64,000 bases of DNA, taken from NCBI RefSeq assembly GCF_011752975.1, contig NZ_VWWP01000001.1:186001-250000 (forward strand). The letters are read 5' to 3'. Shown here piece after piece: positions 24,991 to 34,938 of the stretch (position 1 is its first letter; every line of letters starts with the position of its first letter). The translations under genes were made by a program, and so were the position numbers. Source of the stretch: Chryseobacterium sp. Tr-659. GTDB taxonomy: Bacteria > Bacteroidota > Bacteroidia > Flavobacteriales > Weeksellaceae. The notes under the pieces are model-generated. The model was not told the DNA's origin and made no database searches. It saw only the letters and a list, made by a program, of their open reading frames with translations.

Positions 24991-27951
24991 ATGAAGAAAC
25001 TAACAACAGGTCTTCTTGTTTTAGTATTGTCATCTTCGATTGCTGTAGCACAAGCTCAGCAGAAGAATGACACAATTAAAACAAAAGAGATAGAAGGTGT
25101 GGTAGTAACTGCACTTGGAATTAAAAGAGAGAAAAAGTCTCTGGGGTATGCTTCTGAAGAAGTAAAGGCGGCGGAATTAACAGGCGGTACTACTAATACA
25201 GGAAACGTAGCCTCACTTCTTTCAGGTAAAGTTGCCGGATTACAAGTAAATACAAACAATAACTTTGGTGGATCAGCGAACCTTTTGATCAGAGGGTATA
25301 AATCTCTATCAGGAGGGTCTCCGCTTATTGTAATCGACGGTTCACCTGTTAACAATACTACAGTGACAACAGGGGCGCCGTTTGACTATGGTAACTTTTT
25401 GTCAGATATCAATCAGGAAGATATTGAATCAATCAACGTGCTAAAAGGTGCTGCAGCATCTGCCTTATATGGAGAAAGAGGTAGTGATGGGGTAATCTTG
25501 ATCGTCACCAAAAGTGGTAGAGGAGGTAATGATGGAAGTTGGGGAGTTACTTTAAATTCAGGAATTACAGCTGGTTTTATTGATAAGTCTACTTTCCCAA
25601 AATATCAGACAAGGTATGGTGCCGGATATGGAGGGGAATCCTGGAATGAAGATCCCGGACCTGGAGGATATAATTACGCTAACTTCGGAGATGATGCATC
25701 GTACGGACCTGCATTTAATCCTAATTTATTAGTGTACCAATGGGATTCATTTGACCCTTCCTCACCTAATTATGGAAAGCCTACTCCTTGGGTAGCTGCT
25801 AAAAACGGACCAATCAAATTTTTTGACACACCGGTTACTTACGTTAATACATTAACCATTGAAAAAGGAAATAAAACTTCAAACCTTTCCTTGTCATATT
25901 CTAATATGCTTTCCAATGGTTTGATGCCTAATTCAGAGTTAAGAAAAAACACTATTTCTGCTAAATTCAATCATGATTTTACAGATAAATTACATGCTTC
26001 TGTTTTCACGACCTTAACTTTACAGGGGACAAGAGGGCGTAATGAAACAGGATATTCGGATAACATTGTTTCTGGTTTCAGACAATGGTGGCAGACTAAC
26101 TTAGATGTTTATGCTTTGAAAAATGCATATGCTAACAATGGTAATAGTAACTTTTCCTGGAATAGAACTTCAGCGACTGATGGGACTCCTCAATATTGGA
26201 ATAACCCTTATTTCCAAAGATATCAGAGTTATCAATCAGATGACAGAACAAGGATTTTTAGCTATGCACAATTAAAATATGATGTTTCTAAAAACTTTGG
26301 GATAACCGGAAAATTATCTTATGATGATTTGCAGATGGTTGTAGAAGAAAGATTAATGAACGGATCGTTGCCTCAGGTTTTTGGAGCTTCAGGACTTAAC
26401 GTTGGATCAGGGTATGCTAGAACAAATGTTAAAAATTCTGAAATGAATTTTGATTTGTTTGCTAACTATAAATTTGATATCACTCCAGATTTAAATGTAA
26501 GTGGTATTGCGGGAGGAAACGTTAGAAGAAACCTGATCGATAATATATACATGAGTACAGAAGGTGGATTGTCTAAACCAGGTTTATTTGCTATTTCGAA
26601 TTCAGTAAGAACAATACTTCCACCTGATGAAAATTACGCTAAATGGGTAACTTCGAGTTTATATGCTACTGCATCTTTCGGATATAAAAACTTCTTATTC
26701 ATTGATGGTACTTATCGTGTAGATCAGTCTTCTAATTTACCAAAAGGAAATAATAGTTATGATTATTATTCAGCAACAGGAGCTGTTATTTTATCAGAAT
26801 TTGTGAAGCAGCCATGGTTGAGTTTCTGGAAAATAAGAGGTAACTATGCTGAAGTAGGATCTTCTACTACTAACTATAGATTGGCAAATACATTCAAAGC
26901 AAGAGGAGAAGGATTATTTGATCAGCCTTTCTTCCTTGCCAACCCTAATCTAAAACCGCAAAGATCTAAAGAAACTGAATTTGGTATGGAGGCGCAGTTC
27001 TTCAAAAACAGATTAGGATTTGATGTGGCTATTTATAAAACAAGAACGCTTGATCAGATCATCAATTTACCGGTATCTTCTGCTACAGGATATAGAACAT
27101 TCTTGGTTAATGCAGGACAAATTGATAACAAAGGTATAGAAGTTCAGTTGAATGGTACACCATTTAAAACTGATAACTTTAGCTGGGATATAAATGTGAA
27201 TTGGTCTAAAAATGAAAACAAGGTGATTTCACTAAATGGCAATTCTCAAAACTACTTAATAGCAACTTATCAAAACGGAGTTTCTTTGAATGCTCGTGTT
27301 GGACAGGCCTTTGGAGCTCTTGTAGGATCAGATTATCAATATGATGCCAACGGTAATAAAATCGTTGACCCTGTAAGCGGAAACTATTTGAGAAATAACA
27401 ACCAGGTTATCGGAAATATTACACCGGACTGGGTAGGAGGTGTAAGAAACAGTTTCCGTTATAAAGAATTCTCATTGAGTTTCCTTATTGATGTGAAGCA
27501 AGGTGGAGATGTCTATTCACCGGATATGGCATACGGTACAGCAACAGGATTGTATGTGGAAACTGCCAATTATAGAGAAACCGGAGTAATCAATCCGGGG
27601 GTTAATCCAAATGGAAATGTAAATACAACTGTTGCAGGTGATCCTTCATCTGCAGGAAGTGTAGACGGATATGGTGTTATGCCAAATAAGAGATTCGTAT
27701 ACGATGCTTCTTATGTGAAATTAAGAGAAGCTAGTATTGGATATTCTTTGCCAAAATCTATTTTAGCGAATACTTCTATTCGAGATGCAAAAATATCTAT
27801 TGTAGGAAGAAACTTGTGGATCATACATAAGAATTTACCTTATGCAGATCCGGAAGCAGGAACAGGAAACGGGTTAGCTGCTAAAGGGCAGTCTATCGGG
27901 GTATTACCTACCACTCGTGATATAGGGATAGATATAACTTTAAAATTCTAA
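24991..27951 (+). CDS. SusC/RagA-family TonB-linked outer-membrane transporter 2
   Basis: A 986-residue TonB-dependent transporter. The signal peptide (VLSSSIAVAQAQQ) leads directly to KEIEGVVVTALGIKREKKSLGYA, so this is a short-plug SusC without the N-terminal regulatory-like domain. Plug features include LIRGYKSLSGGSPLIVIDG and GAAASALYGERGSDGVILIVTK. The C-terminal GRNLWIIHKNLPYADPEAG is shared with transporter 3, making these two the closer pair. It is followed after six bases by its SusD partner and then by a small lipoprotein gene. The substrate is not evident. Confidence 0.94.
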   Translation: MKKLTTGLLVLVLSSSIAVAQAQQKNDTIKTKEIEGVVVTALGIKREKKSLGYASEEVKAAELTGGTTNTGNVASLLSGKVAGLQVNTNNNFGGSANLLIRGYKSLSGGSPLIVIDGSPVNNTTVTTGAPFDYGNFLSDINQEDIESINVLKGAAASALYGERGSDGVILIVTKSGRGGNDGSWGVTLNSGITAGFIDKSTFPKYQTRYGAGYGGESWNEDPGPGGYNYANFGDDASYGPAFNPNLLVYQWDSFDPSSPNYGKPTPWVAAKNGPIKFFDTPVTYVNTLTIEKGNKTSNLSLSYSNMLSNGLMPNSELRKNTISAKFNHDFTDKLHASVFTTLTLQGTRGRNETGYSDNIVSGFRQWWQTNLDVYALKNAYANNGNSNFSWNRTSATDGTPQYWNNPYFQRYQSYQSDDRTRIFSYAQLKYDVSKNFGITGKLSYDDLQMVVEERLMNGSLPQVFGASGLNVGSGYARTNVKNSEMNFDLFANYKFDITPDLNVSGIAGGNVRRNLIDNIYMSTEGGLSKPGLFAISNSVRTILPPDENYAKWVTSSLYATASFGYKNFLFIDGTYRVDQSSNLPKGNNSYDYYSATGAVILSEFVKQPWLSFWKIRGNYAEVGSSTTNYRLANTFKARGEGLFDQPFFLANPNLKPQRSKETEFGMEAQFFKNRLGFDVAIYKTRTLDQIINLPVSSATGYRTFLVNAGQIDNKGIEVQLNGTPFKTDNFSWDINVNWSKNENKVISLNGNSQNYLIATYQNGVSLNARVGQAFGALVGSDYQYDANGNKIVDPVSGNYLRNNNQVIGNITPDWVGGVRNSFRYKEFSLSFLIDVKQGGDVYSPDMAYGTATGLYVETANYRETGVINPGVNPNGNVNTTVAGDPSSAGSVDGYGVMPNKRFVYDASYVKLREASIGYSLPKSILANTSIRDAKISIVGRNLWIIHKNLPYADPEAGTGNGLAAKGQSIGVLPTTRDIGIDITLKF

Positions 27952-27957
27952 AAAAAA

Positions 27958-29418
27958 ATGAAAAAAATATTTTTAATTATAGGTTTGGCTTCATTAGCAT
28001 TAACTTTCACGTCGTGTGAGAGGGAGATAACTTCATTAAATGAAGATCCAAAGCACCCAACAGAAGTCCCTTCGGGTGTGCTTTTTGCAAGTGCAGAACA
28101 AGTTTTGCTTGATCAGATACTAAACGTTAACGTTAACCGTAATATTACCAGATTCTTTACACAGCAATGGTCAGAAACAACATATATTGATGAGTCAAGA
28201 TATGATATGGTATCAAGACCTATTCCCCGAAACCATTACAACCGTATGATGTCATCAGCATCTGCTACTGTAAACTCTCCAGGAGTTCTTTCTGCATTGA
28301 GAGATGCAAGAAGATTCCTCGAAACTGAAGGAGTAGATCCTGTTAAGAAGAATAATAATATCGCTATGATTGAATTGGTAAATGTATATGCATGGGCCAA
28401 TCTGGTAGATACCTATGGGGATATTCCTTACTTTGGAGCGTTGAAAGCAACTGCTGATAATCCTGGAAATGCAGAAATTCCTTATGATGATGCTAAAACT
28501 ATCTATCTTGATCTAATTAAAAGAATTGATGCTGCTCTTGCTATGATCAATACCACTACAACAGGGTACTCTAATGATCTGATCTATAAAGGAGATATGT
28601 CTAAATGGGTGAAAATGGGTAATTCTTTGAAATTCAGGATGGCTGTTTCCCTTGCGGATGTAGAGCCTGCATTAGCTAAAACTTATGCAGAAGCGGCATA
28701 TAGCGGTGGATTGTTTACAGGTAAGTTAGATAATTTCGGGTTGCAGACTTTTCCTTCCGGTTTGTTGTCTAATCCCGTATATCAGGATGTTATACAATCA
28801 GGTAGAAATGACTTTTTACCTTCAGATGTCTTGATGAACTTTATGAATGGGAAGAACGACCCAAGAAGAGCAATCTGGTTTACAATGGTAAACGGAGCGT
28901 ATCTTGGAGGGAAATATGCTAAACAGAACGTTTTTGGACAATATTCGCATTTTACGGATGCCATCTCCGGAGAAAATGCACAAGGATTCTTATTAGATTA
29001 TACGGAGATTATGTTCTTAAGAGCGGAAGCTGCACAAAGAGGATTTAATGTAGGAGGAGCTGCGGCTAGTCTATATTCAGATGCTATTATGGCTTCCATG
29101 ACAGAATACGGAGTAAGTGCTGGAGACGCTACAACATATATAGCTGCTAATCCATATGATGCTGTCAATTGGAAAAAATCACTTGGAGAACAATCTTGGG
29201 TAGCAATGTTTAATAAAGGTTTCCAGGCTTGGAACTTTACAAGAAGACTGGATTTTCCTGTATTTGTGAATCCACCTAACTCAAGAGTAGAAGCAGTTCC
29301 TATTAGAATGCGTTATTCTGATCAGGAATACCTTTTAAACTCTGCTAATGTAAATGCGGCAGCAGCAAAAATAGGTGGAGATAAGGTTTCTACAAAAATC
29401 TTCTGGGATAAATTTTAA
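27958..29418 (+). CDS. SusD-like surface lipoprotein 2
   Basis: A 486-residue lipoprotein of the SusD-like_2 type. The lipobox ends at Cys20 (LALTFTSC), followed by EREITSLNEDPKHPTEVP. Conserved stretches include FFTQQWSETTYIDESRYDM, NLVDTYGDIPYFGAL and LDYTEIMFLRAEAAQRGFNVGG. It forms an outer-membrane complex with the SusC encoded six bases upstream. A small lipoprotein gene follows 54 bases later and the operon terminator lies after that, so three genes may be co-transcribed. Confidence 0.93.
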   Translation: MKKIFLIIGLASLALTFTSCEREITSLNEDPKHPTEVPSGVLFASAEQVLLDQILNVNVNRNITRFFTQQWSETTYIDESRYDMVSRPIPRNHYNRMMSSASATVNSPGVLSALRDARRFLETEGVDPVKKNNNIAMIELVNVYAWANLVDTYGDIPYFGALKATADNPGNAEIPYDDAKTIYLDLIKRIDAALAMINTTTTGYSNDLIYKGDMSKWVKMGNSLKFRMAVSLADVEPALAKTYAEAAYSGGLFTGKLDNFGLQTFPSGLLSNPVYQDVIQSGRNDFLPSDVLMNFMNGKNDPRRAIWFTMVNGAYLGGKYAKQNVFGQYSHFTDAISGENAQGFLLDYTEIMFLRAEAAQRGFNVGGAAASLYSDAIMASMTEYGVSAGDATTYIAANPYDAVNWKKSLGEQSWVAMFNKGFQAWNFTRRLDFPVFVNPPNSRVEAVPIRMRYSDQEYLLNSANVNAAAAKIGGDKVSTKIFWDKF

Positions 29419-29472
29419 TTGAATAATAATCCGGTGAACCTATAGATTCACCGGTTATGGAAAATACTTTAT

Positions 29473-29919
29473 ATGAAATATTTAATTGGAATTGCTTTAT
29501 TGATGGGAATTATTTCATGTTCTAATAATGATGATAATCCTGTAGTCGTAGATAATGCAAGCATAAATGGAGCATGGAGACCGTTTAAGTATGAATTTAG
29601 AGGCAAAAGTATTGTGCTAAATGATTGTGAAGACAAAGGTACATTGTTAATTAATGCAGATTTCTCTGGAGCATATGATCGATATGAAACAGCTGCTTCG
29701 GGCAATTGTAACTTATCAGATTCTTTTGTTGGAAAGTGGAATTATGACAATCTATACAATGTTCTGACGCTTACTTATACAGAAGACGGAGCTACTAAAA
29801 CCATGAAAAAAGAAGTGCAGTCTTACTCCAATACGGAACTTCGAATTCATGATAGTAGTAAGAATCTGGATAATGTACCAGGAAATGATGATGCGATACT
29901 CGTTTTTAGAAAAGAATAA
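29473..29919 (+). CDS. Small lipocalin-like lipoprotein in SusCD operon 2
   Basis: A 148-residue lipoprotein with lipobox LLMGIISC (Cys16) and a linker SNNDDNP. The mature part has alternating strands: INGAWRPFKYEF, KGTLLINADFSGAYDRYE, FVGKWNYDNLYNVLTLTY and NTELRIHD. This fits the lipocalin-like proteins common in flavobacteria, whose functions are mostly unknown. It lies between susD and the operon terminator with no terminator before it. A role as an accessory surface binder of the same substrate is possible but unproven. The other two SusCD operons here have no equivalent. Confidence 0.8.
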   Translation: MKYLIGIALLMGIISCSNNDDNPVVVDNASINGAWRPFKYEFRGKSIVLNDCEDKGTLLINADFSGAYDRYETAASGNCNLSDSFVGKWNYDNLYNVLTLTYTEDGATKTMKKEVQSYSNTELRIHDSSKNLDNVPGNDDAILVFRKE

Positions 29920-29936
29920 ATATCTTTAAGAGATAT

Positions 29937-29963
29937 AAAAACCGCCTTCGGGCGGTTTTTTTT
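29937..29963 (+). terminator. Terminator of SusCD operon 2
   Basis: ACCGCC-TTCG-GGCGGT stem-loop, extended by A-T pairs and followed by eight T. Same core as the terminators of operons 1 and 3. Confidence 0.92.
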
Positions 29964-30298
29964 GTTCAATACCATCGCTGTTTGCTTTTCTTAATGAAGA
30001 TAATGTAGATGTTAAGTTAGTTTTTTATTGAATTAAATTCTTAATTTTTTGTTTTTTATCTTAATTTTTTAACAATGTGTGAGTGATTTATTATTTTATT
30101 TTGTGTTATTTTAAATTTTTATTTACTTCTATTGAATTATAGTATTTTTTTATCATATATTTTTAAATTGATTTATTGTTTTGGTTAATTTTCATTATTT
30201 GATTTAATTTATTGAGGAATTTATATTTTTTTAGCATTTGTTATTATATTATTGAATAAATATGTCAAATTTGTGCCAAAATAAAATTAATTTGATAT
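29964..30298. other. AT-rich region upstream of the third susC
   Basis: About 335 bases, strongly AT-rich, with no gene seen. It does not share the block found before the other two susC genes. A GTCAAATTTGTG element at 30264-30275, 25 bases before the ATG, is the likely -7 region. TTTG at 30237-30240 is a poor -33 match because the spacing is 25. Confidence 0.5.
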
Positions 30299-33200
30299 AT
30301 GAAGAAACTAACAACAAGTCTGCTTGTTTTAGTATTGACATCTTCGATGGCTATTGTAAATGCACAAGAGAAGAAAAACGATACTGCTGCACAGACAAAA
30401 GAGATTGAGGGGGTTGTTGTAACAGCACTCGGGATTAAAAGAGAAAAGAAAGCACTAGGTTATGCTTCCCAAGAAATAAAAGGGGATGTATTGAGAGAAG
30501 GAGCGAATACAGGGAACTTATCTAGCCAAATGGCAGGTAAAGCAGCAGGTGTGCAAGTTGTAACAAGTGCAAACTTTGGCGGGGCATCAAGTGTAGTTAT
30601 AAGAGGAATGAAGTCTATTGGAGGAAATAATCAGGCATTATTTGTAATCGATGGAGTACCAGTAAGTAATAATAATAGTACCATCTCTTCTAGTTATACA
30701 ATTTTTGATGGAGGAAACTCAATCTCCGACATTAATCCTAATGATATTGAAAGTATTAACGTACTAAAAGGAGCAGCAGCATCCGCTCTATATGGTGAAA
30801 GAGCTTCTGCAGGAGTTGTAGTAATTACAACAAAAAAGGGGAGATCTAGAAAAGATAAAGAATGGGGAGTAACACTATCAACGGAATATCAATATGGTGA
30901 AATTGACAAATCAACATTTGCGAAATATCAAAATAAATATGGTTCGGGCTATGGAGGATCAAGCTTTCTGAAGAGAGATGTAAACGGAGATGGTATAATA
31001 GATTTAGTAGTAGGAACTAATAACGATGCATCAGTAGGAACCGCTTTTGATCCTAATTTAATGGTATATCAGTGGAATTCTTTATATCCACAATTGCCCG
31101 GATATCACAAAGCAACTCCATGGGTTGCAGCAAAAAATACTCCTGTCGATTTTTTCCAAGCTGCACAAACAACCTCTAATTCTATTACGATAGAAAAAGG
31201 AAATGAAAATTCAAGTGTTTTAATTAACTATAACAATTTTCTAACTACAGGAGTAATGCCCAATTCTGAGCAGAAAAAAAATACTATTTCTGCTAAATTT
31301 GATTATAAAGTTACGGATAAACTTACTGCTACAGTATATTCTTCTTTAACTATGCAGAATACTAAAGGAAGAAATGCTACAGGATATAATGATAATATTC
31401 TAACTGGTTTTAGACAATGGTGGCAGACAAATACTGATATATATGACTTGAGAGATGCCTATTTTAATACAGGACAGAATATCACCTGGAATCTAAACGG
31501 TTATAGTGACCCGGATAAATTTTTTACCCCTGCATACTGGAACAATCCGTATTTTGACAGATACCAAAACTATCAAAGTGATAGTAGAAATAGATTCTTT
31601 GGCTATGGTATGTTAAACTATAAATTTTCTGATGCTATTAGTTTGACAGGACGAGTTTCTACTGACTTTGCTTACCAAACTAACGAGGTTAGAAAAGCAG
31701 TAGGAAGTAAAGCCGAAGCATTTGGTTTATCTCAGTTAAATGCATCATCTGGTTACTACAGGAGTAATTTGTATACCAATGAGCTGAATTTTGATTTATT
31801 TGCAAATTATAATAAAAAGTTTGACAATGATATTAGTTTAGGAGGAGTATTAGGAACATCTATAAGACGTAATGTTATAGAAACTATAGATGCATCTACT
31901 GAGCCAGATTTATCTGGTGAAGGTTTAATTGTGCCTGGTCTTTATGCAATAAGAAATTCCGCAGGACAGGTTCTGCCAGCAAAAGAGTTTAAGGCTGCTT
32001 CTACACTTCCTAGAGGATATGCACAAGCTTCATTCGGATATAAAGATACATATTTCTTAGAAGGTACTGGAAGTTTAGATTTATCTTCAAATTTACCAGA
32101 TGGAAATAATCTTTATTTCTATCCATCGCTTTCAGCTTCTGTTGTATTATCCAATCTAGTAAATCAAAGTTGGTTATCTTTTTGGAAAGTTAGAGGTAAC
32201 TGGGCTCAAGTGGGTAAGACAACAGATAATTACAGATTAATTGACACTTATAATATTAGAAGTTTATATAATGGTATTCCTATTGTAGACCCATTTAGTT
32301 ATAAGAATAATTCAAATCTTAAGCCTGAGCGGTCAACAGAGATAGAAGTAGGAATGGAAGCGAGATTCCTTAAAAATAGAATCGGATTTGATATCAGTGC
32401 ATATAAAACCAATTCAAAAGATCAGATTCTACTAGTTCCTATTTCAGGAGCTTCTGGATATACAAGAAAATGGTATAATGCTGGAGAACTTGAAAATAAA
32501 GGTATAGAAGTTCAATTGAACGGAACTCCTATTAAGACTTCTGATTTTAAATGGGATATGAATGTCAATTGGGCAATCAATAGAAATAAAGTTCTGAGTC
32601 TAAGTGAAGGAATTAACAATTTGCAGTTGGGGCTTGGTGTAAATTCGGTGACATTTAATGCGGAAGTGGGTAAACCATATGGCGAAATTCATGGGACGGA
32701 TTTTGTGTATTCTCCTGATGGGCAAAAAGTTATTGATGCTCAGACAGGGGCATATATGATTACGACATCAAGAAATAACAGTATTGGTAATATTATGCCA
32801 GATTGGACTTGGAGTGTAAGGAATAGTATAACTTATAAGGCTTTTACATTTACATTTTTAGTTGATGGACAGCAAGGAGGTAGTGTATTTTCGGGTGACA
32901 TGTTATATGGAACAGATACAGGTATTTATCCTGAAACATTAGCAATTAGGGAGCCAGGGGTGATTCTTCCAGGAGTAGTTATGCAAAATGGACAGTATGT
33001 ACCTAATAATGTTCCATTGTCGGCAAGTAATGCTCCTTCTGAAACAGGTTCAATATTAGCTTCAGGGAATTATCCATCTAAACAGTTTGTTTATGATGCA
33101 ACTTTTGTTAAACTAAGAGAGGCTGCTATCTATTTTGATATTCCGAAGAGTTTATTTGCTAATACATTTATTAAGTCCATGAAGTTTGGAATTTTCGGAC

Positions 33201-33367
33201 GAAACTTATGGATTATTCATAAGAATTTACCCTATGCTGATCCTGAAGCGGGCTACACAGGAGGCTCTTCTTTAGGGGTAAATGGAGGTAACCTTTCCCG
33301 AGGTTATTCTATTGGGGCAATGCCAACAACCAGAACTTTTGGCGCAAACTTTACTATTAACTTCTAA
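30299..33367 (+). CDS. SusC/RagA-family TonB-linked outer-membrane transporter 3
   Basis: A 1022-residue TonB-dependent transporter closely similar to transporter 2. After the signal peptide (VLTSSMAIVNAQ) comes KEIEGVVVTALGIKREKKALGYA, then plug motifs VVIRGMKSIGGNNQALFVIDG and GAAASALYGERASAGVVVITTKKG. The C-terminus again has GRNLWIIHKNLPYADPEAG and ends TINF. The best match between 2 and 3 is at the N- and C-termini; extracellular loop regions differ, consistent with different ligands. Its SusD partner starts 11 bases downstream. Confidence 0.94.
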   Translation: MKKLTTSLLVLVLTSSMAIVNAQEKKNDTAAQTKEIEGVVVTALGIKREKKALGYASQEIKGDVLREGANTGNLSSQMAGKAAGVQVVTSANFGGASSVVIRGMKSIGGNNQALFVIDGVPVSNNNSTISSSYTIFDGGNSISDINPNDIESINVLKGAAASALYGERASAGVVVITTKKGRSRKDKEWGVTLSTEYQYGEIDKSTFAKYQNKYGSGYGGSSFLKRDVNGDGIIDLVVGTNNDASVGTAFDPNLMVYQWNSLYPQLPGYHKATPWVAAKNTPVDFFQAAQTTSNSITIEKGNENSSVLINYNNFLTTGVMPNSEQKKNTISAKFDYKVTDKLTATVYSSLTMQNTKGRNATGYNDNILTGFRQWWQTNTDIYDLRDAYFNTGQNITWNLNGYSDPDKFFTPAYWNNPYFDRYQNYQSDSRNRFFGYGMLNYKFSDAISLTGRVSTDFAYQTNEVRKAVGSKAEAFGLSQLNASSGYYRSNLYTNELNFDLFANYNKKFDNDISLGGVLGTSIRRNVIETIDASTEPDLSGEGLIVPGLYAIRNSAGQVLPAKEFKAASTLPRGYAQASFGYKDTYFLEGTGSLDLSSNLPDGNNLYFYPSLSASVVLSNLVNQSWLSFWKVRGNWAQVGKTTDNYRLIDTYNIRSLYNGIPIVDPFSYKNNSNLKPERSTEIEVGMEARFLKNRIGFDISAYKTNSKDQILLVPISGASGYTRKWYNAGELENKGIEVQLNGTPIKTSDFKWDMNVNWAINRNKVLSLSEGINNLQLGLGVNSVTFNAEVGKPYGEIHGTDFVYSPDGQKVIDAQTGAYMITTSRNNSIGNIMPDWTWSVRNSITYKAFTFTFLVDGQQGGSVFSGDMLYGTDTGIYPETLAIREPGVILPGVVMQNGQYVPNNVPLSASNAPSETGSILASGNYPSKQFVYDATFVKLREAAIYFDIPKSLFANTFIKSMKFGIFGRNLWIIHKNLPYADPEAGYTGGSSLGVNGGNLSRGYSIGAMPTTRTFGANFTINF

Positions 33368-33378
33368 ATAGCATTACA

Positions 33379-34803
33379 ATGAAAAAAATAATAATGGGAA
33401 TTTCTGCAGTAGGTTTATTATTAATATCATGCGGAAGAGATATAACGAGCCTAAACGATGATCCCAAAAATCCATCTGAAGTGAATACTGATTTTATGTT
33501 TACTTCAGCAAGTGTAGGACTAGTAACACAAATGACAACTCCTAGTGTAAACTTGAATAATTTTAGATTTTTTACCCAACAATGGACAGAAACTCAATAT
33601 ATAGATGAAGCTGTTTATAATTTAGTAAAACGGAGTGTACCCGATAGTAACTGGAATAACATGTATTCTCAAATGACAAAGTTGGAAATGGCCAGAAATA
33701 CAGCGAATTCTCTTTCGGATACTTCTCTTAAAGCGAGTAAAATAGCTGCAATTGAGGCATTGGAAATTTATATCTTCAGTACTCTTGTAGATACCTATGG
33801 AAATATTCCTTATTCTCAATCCCTTCAGGTTGATAAGTATCCTACACCAGCTTATGATGATTCAAAAACAATTTATATAGATCTGATTAAAAGAGCAGAT
33901 GCAGTTTTGGCAACTCTGGACTCAAATACGTCTAAGGGATTTGGAACTTATGACCCAATTTTTGGCGGAAGCTCTGAGAAAATAAAACTATTTTTAAATA
34001 CTCTTAAGCTTAGAATGGGACTAAATTTAGCAGATGTAGATAATGCTTTAGCTAAAACAATCGTTGAAAGTGCATATGCAAAAGGGGTTGTTTTAGCCAA
34101 TTCACAGAATTTAGGACTTAAATTTACTTCCTCAGGGCAATTTACAAGCCCTGTATATCAAGAAATGGTTACAAGCGGAAGAAATGATTTTGTTCCCGCA
34201 AATACTTTTGTAGACGTATTGAATGCATCATCAGACCCAAGAAGAGCTAAGTATTTTACCCTTAAAGATGGAGCTTATGTAGGTGGCTTATATGGTAAGC
34301 AGAATGTATTTGCGGAATTTTCCCATGTTCAGGATAGTTTTTTAGTGGCAGATAGTATGGCTTATTTATTTGATGCAGCAGAAACAAGATTCATGCTTGC
34401 CGAAGCTGCTGAAAGAGGATATAATGTTGGTGGTGTAGCTGCTACACACTTTACTGCCGGAATAAAAGCTTCTATGGATTTTTGGGGAGTCACTCAAGCA
34501 GATCAAACTACTTATCTTGCAGCAAATAATTATGCTGCTTTACCTGGAACTTGGAAACAAAAAATTGGAAACGAGGCTTGGATTGCAGCTTATAACAGAG
34601 GTTTTGAAGCATGGGAGTTCTCAAGGAGGCTTGATTTCAGAACTTTTATTAAACCTGGATCTAGAGCAGTTCCTGTAAGAATGCCTTATCCTGTAAATGA
34701 GACGAGCGTTAACAACATAAACAGATCACAGGCTGCTGTGGCTCAATGGGGGGCTGCGACACAAGATGTACAGGCATCTAAAATATTCTGGGATAAAAAC
34801 TAG
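33379..34803 (+). CDS. SusD-like surface lipoprotein 3
   Basis: A 474-residue lipoprotein with lipobox VGLLLISC (Cys18) followed by GRDITSLNDDPKNPSEV. Motifs FFTQQWTETQYIDEAVYN, TLVDTYGNIPYSQSL and ETRFMLAEAAERGYNVGG align by eye with SusD-like protein 2. Second and last gene of SusCD operon 3, ending at an ACCGCC-TTCG-GGCGGT terminator. The ligand is unknown. Confidence 0.93.
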   Translation: MKKIIMGISAVGLLLISCGRDITSLNDDPKNPSEVNTDFMFTSASVGLVTQMTTPSVNLNNFRFFTQQWTETQYIDEAVYNLVKRSVPDSNWNNMYSQMTKLEMARNTANSLSDTSLKASKIAAIEALEIYIFSTLVDTYGNIPYSQSLQVDKYPTPAYDDSKTIYIDLIKRADAVLATLDSNTSKGFGTYDPIFGGSSEKIKLFLNTLKLRMGLNLADVDNALAKTIVESAYAKGVVLANSQNLGLKFTSSGQFTSPVYQEMVTSGRNDFVPANTFVDVLNASSDPRRAKYFTLKDGAYVGGLYGKQNVFAEFSHVQDSFLVADSMAYLFDAAETRFMLAEAAERGYNVGGVAATHFTAGIKASMDFWGVTQADQTTYLAANNYAALPGTWKQKIGNEAWIAAYNRGFEAWEFSRRLDFRTFIKPGSRAVPVRMPYPVNETSVNNINRSQAAVAQWGAATQDVQASKIFWDKN

Positions 34804-34829
34804 CGTATATTTAACAATATTCATATTAC

Positions 34830-34852
34830 ACCGCCTTCGGGCGGTTTTTTTA
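34830..34852 (+). terminator. Terminator of SusCD operon 3
   Basis: ACCGCC-TTCG-GGCGGT stem-loop with a T run, the same as at operon 1. The argS promoter begins directly behind it. Confidence 0.92.
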
Positions 34853-34858
34853 TTTCCT

Positions 34859-34866
34859 TATATTTG
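34859..34866 (+). promoter_or_regulatory. -7 promoter element of argS
   Basis: TATATTTG (TAnnTTTG) 73 bases before the ATG. The -33 region would fall inside the preceding terminator, and no TTG is seen there. Confidence 0.45.
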
Positions 34867-34938
34867 TACTTCAAATTCTGAGATGAAGCATTAAGTGAAA
34901 ATATTTTATCTCAAACCATTAAAATTGAATGTAAGAAC

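Noticed and set aside
29469..29705. Minus-strand open frame antisense to the small lipoprotein gene
   Set aside because: The plus-strand frame has a lipobox and operon context; the antisense one has neither.
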